This document shows, piece by piece, positions 23,447-23,888 of a stretch of 23,888 nt of DNA. A program made the position numbers and the translations under genes. Under the pieces are notes generated by a model, which did not search any database, was not told where the DNA came from, and worked only from the letters and a program-made list of their open reading frames with translations. Every line of letters starts with the position of its first letter. Positions within the stretch are counted from its first letter, which is position 1. Source of the stretch: JBIOUF01 sp044866695 (GTDB lineage Bacteria > Actinomycetota > Actinomycetes > Propionibacteriales > Nocardioidaceae); contig JBIOUF010000192.1 of the NCBI GenBank assembly GCA_044866695.1, forward strand, positions 1 to 23,888, in the 5' to 3' direction.

Positions 23447-23888
23447 TCCCACCGGAACGTCCTCGCGGTCAGCGCCGTCCCGGCCAGCCCCCACGCCAGC
23501 AGCACCAGCGACTGCTGCAGCGGGAAGGTCCCGTCCACGAGCGCCTCCCGCATGCCGCCACCCAGGGCGCCCGACGGCAGCCAGGCGAGCACCGACCCGA
23601 ACCACCCGTACGCCGACGTGGGGACGACGACCGCGCCGCCGGCGGCGAGCAGCACGTAGACCAGGTTGGCCGCGGCCAGCGTGGCCTCGGCGCGGAGCAC
23701 CCCGGCCATGAGCAGCCCGAGGGAGCCGAAGGCGAAGGTCCCGGTGGCCGCGACCGCCAGCGCTCCGGCGACCGCGCGCGGCCCGGTCGCGGGGCTCCAG
23801 CCGGCGACCAGCGCGGCGGCGCCGAGCACGACCAGCTGCAGGGCGATCACCAGCAGCAGGGACCCGACCTTGCCGAGCAGCAGCCCCG
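23443..23888 (-). CDS. ABC-2 type transporter permease (C-terminal part; 5' end outside the window)
   Basis: The frame is open to the window edge, giving the last ~147 residues of a membrane protein. About four to five hydrophobic helices are visible. The order of hydrophobic stretches, the LPSGALGGGMREAL segment before the last helix and the short charged end (TARTFRWE) resemble DrrB/ABC-2 permeases. Its stop overlaps the ctaA start by 4 nt (GTGA), so the two are co-translated. In actinobacteria an ABC ATPase/permease pair commonly precedes ctaA. By position a role in heme handling or cytochrome oxidase assembly is possible, but unproven. The matching ATPase would be expected just outside the window. 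Confidence 0.8.
   Translation of the reverse strand, partial: GLLLGKVGSLLLVIALQLVVLGAAALVAGWSPATGPRAVAGALAVAATGTFAFGSLGLLMAGVLRAEATLAAANLVYVLLAAGGAVVVPTSAYGWFGSVLAWLPSGALGGGMREALVDGTFPLQQSLVLLAWGLAGTALTARTFRWE

Noticed and set aside
23447..23605. Upstream start for ctaA
   Set aside because: The added 53 residues are an Arg/Gly/Ala-rich stretch inside the coupled permease gene. The GTG at 23446 forms the typical GTGA overlap and begins just ahead of the first helix.

Overview
The window is very GC-rich, densely coded DNA from an actinobacterium. It carries the actinobacterial markers WhiA, RbpA and OpcA, a one-domain Ser/Thr kinase receptor and many GTG starts. Gene order follows the conserved actinomycete block uvrA - uvrC-rapZ-yvcK-whiA - gap-pgk-tpi-secG - pentose-phosphate genes - ctaB/ctaA. 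The extragenic repeats resemble ones I associate with Nocardioidaceae and relatives (Propionibacteriales). That placement is inference and was not checked by alignment.

Layout, left to right. (1) 1-1500, plus strand: the 3' end of uvrA, then a Tat-exported Rieske lipoprotein. (2) 1501-1719: a gap with 22-bp repeats and hairpins. (3) 1720-6778, plus strand: uvrC-rapZ-yvcK in a tightly coupled array (abutting or overlapping starts), then whiA behind its own leader with a possible 16-codon upstream ORF. (4) 6994-10152, plus strand: the lower-glycolysis genes gap, pgk and tpi, with a perfect 13-bp hairpin between gap and pgk. (5) 10153-10559: a 407-bp gene-free stretch holding a 160-bp element bounded by 16-bp inverted repeats. 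(6) 10560-12677, plus strand: secG, rbpA and a membrane Ser/Thr kinase. (7) 21103 back to 12717, minus strand: tkt-tal-pgi-zwf-opcA-pgl, apparently one operon that supplies NADPH and pentose phosphates and feeds back to fructose-6-P and glyceraldehyde-3-P. (8) 21296-22249, plus strand: ctaB (heme O synthase), divergent from tkt. (9) 22250-22531: a convergent gap packed with REP-like palindromes and four copies of the same 22-bp repeat seen at 1513. (10) 23446 back to 22532, minus strand: ctaA (heme A synthase), preceded by the C-terminal part of an ABC-2 type permease that runs off the window.

The genes form a core housekeeping region: DNA repair, cell-wall and sporulation-type regulation, central carbon flow, secretion, transcription and heme A supply for cytochrome oxidase. 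GAPDH, PGK, TPI, PGI, transaldolase and transketolase share substrates, so the two carbon blocks together cover most of lower glycolysis and the pentose-phosphate cycle. Only 6-phosphogluconate dehydrogenase and the ribose-phosphate isomerase/epimerase steps are absent here.

I see no CRISPR array, insertion sequence with a transposase, prophage, toxin-antitoxin pair, tRNA or rRNA. I found no convincing new multi-gene system. The less explained material is extragenic: the 22-bp repeat family, the 160-bp inverted-repeat element, the REP-like cluster, the whiA leader ORF and a dyad in the tkt leader.
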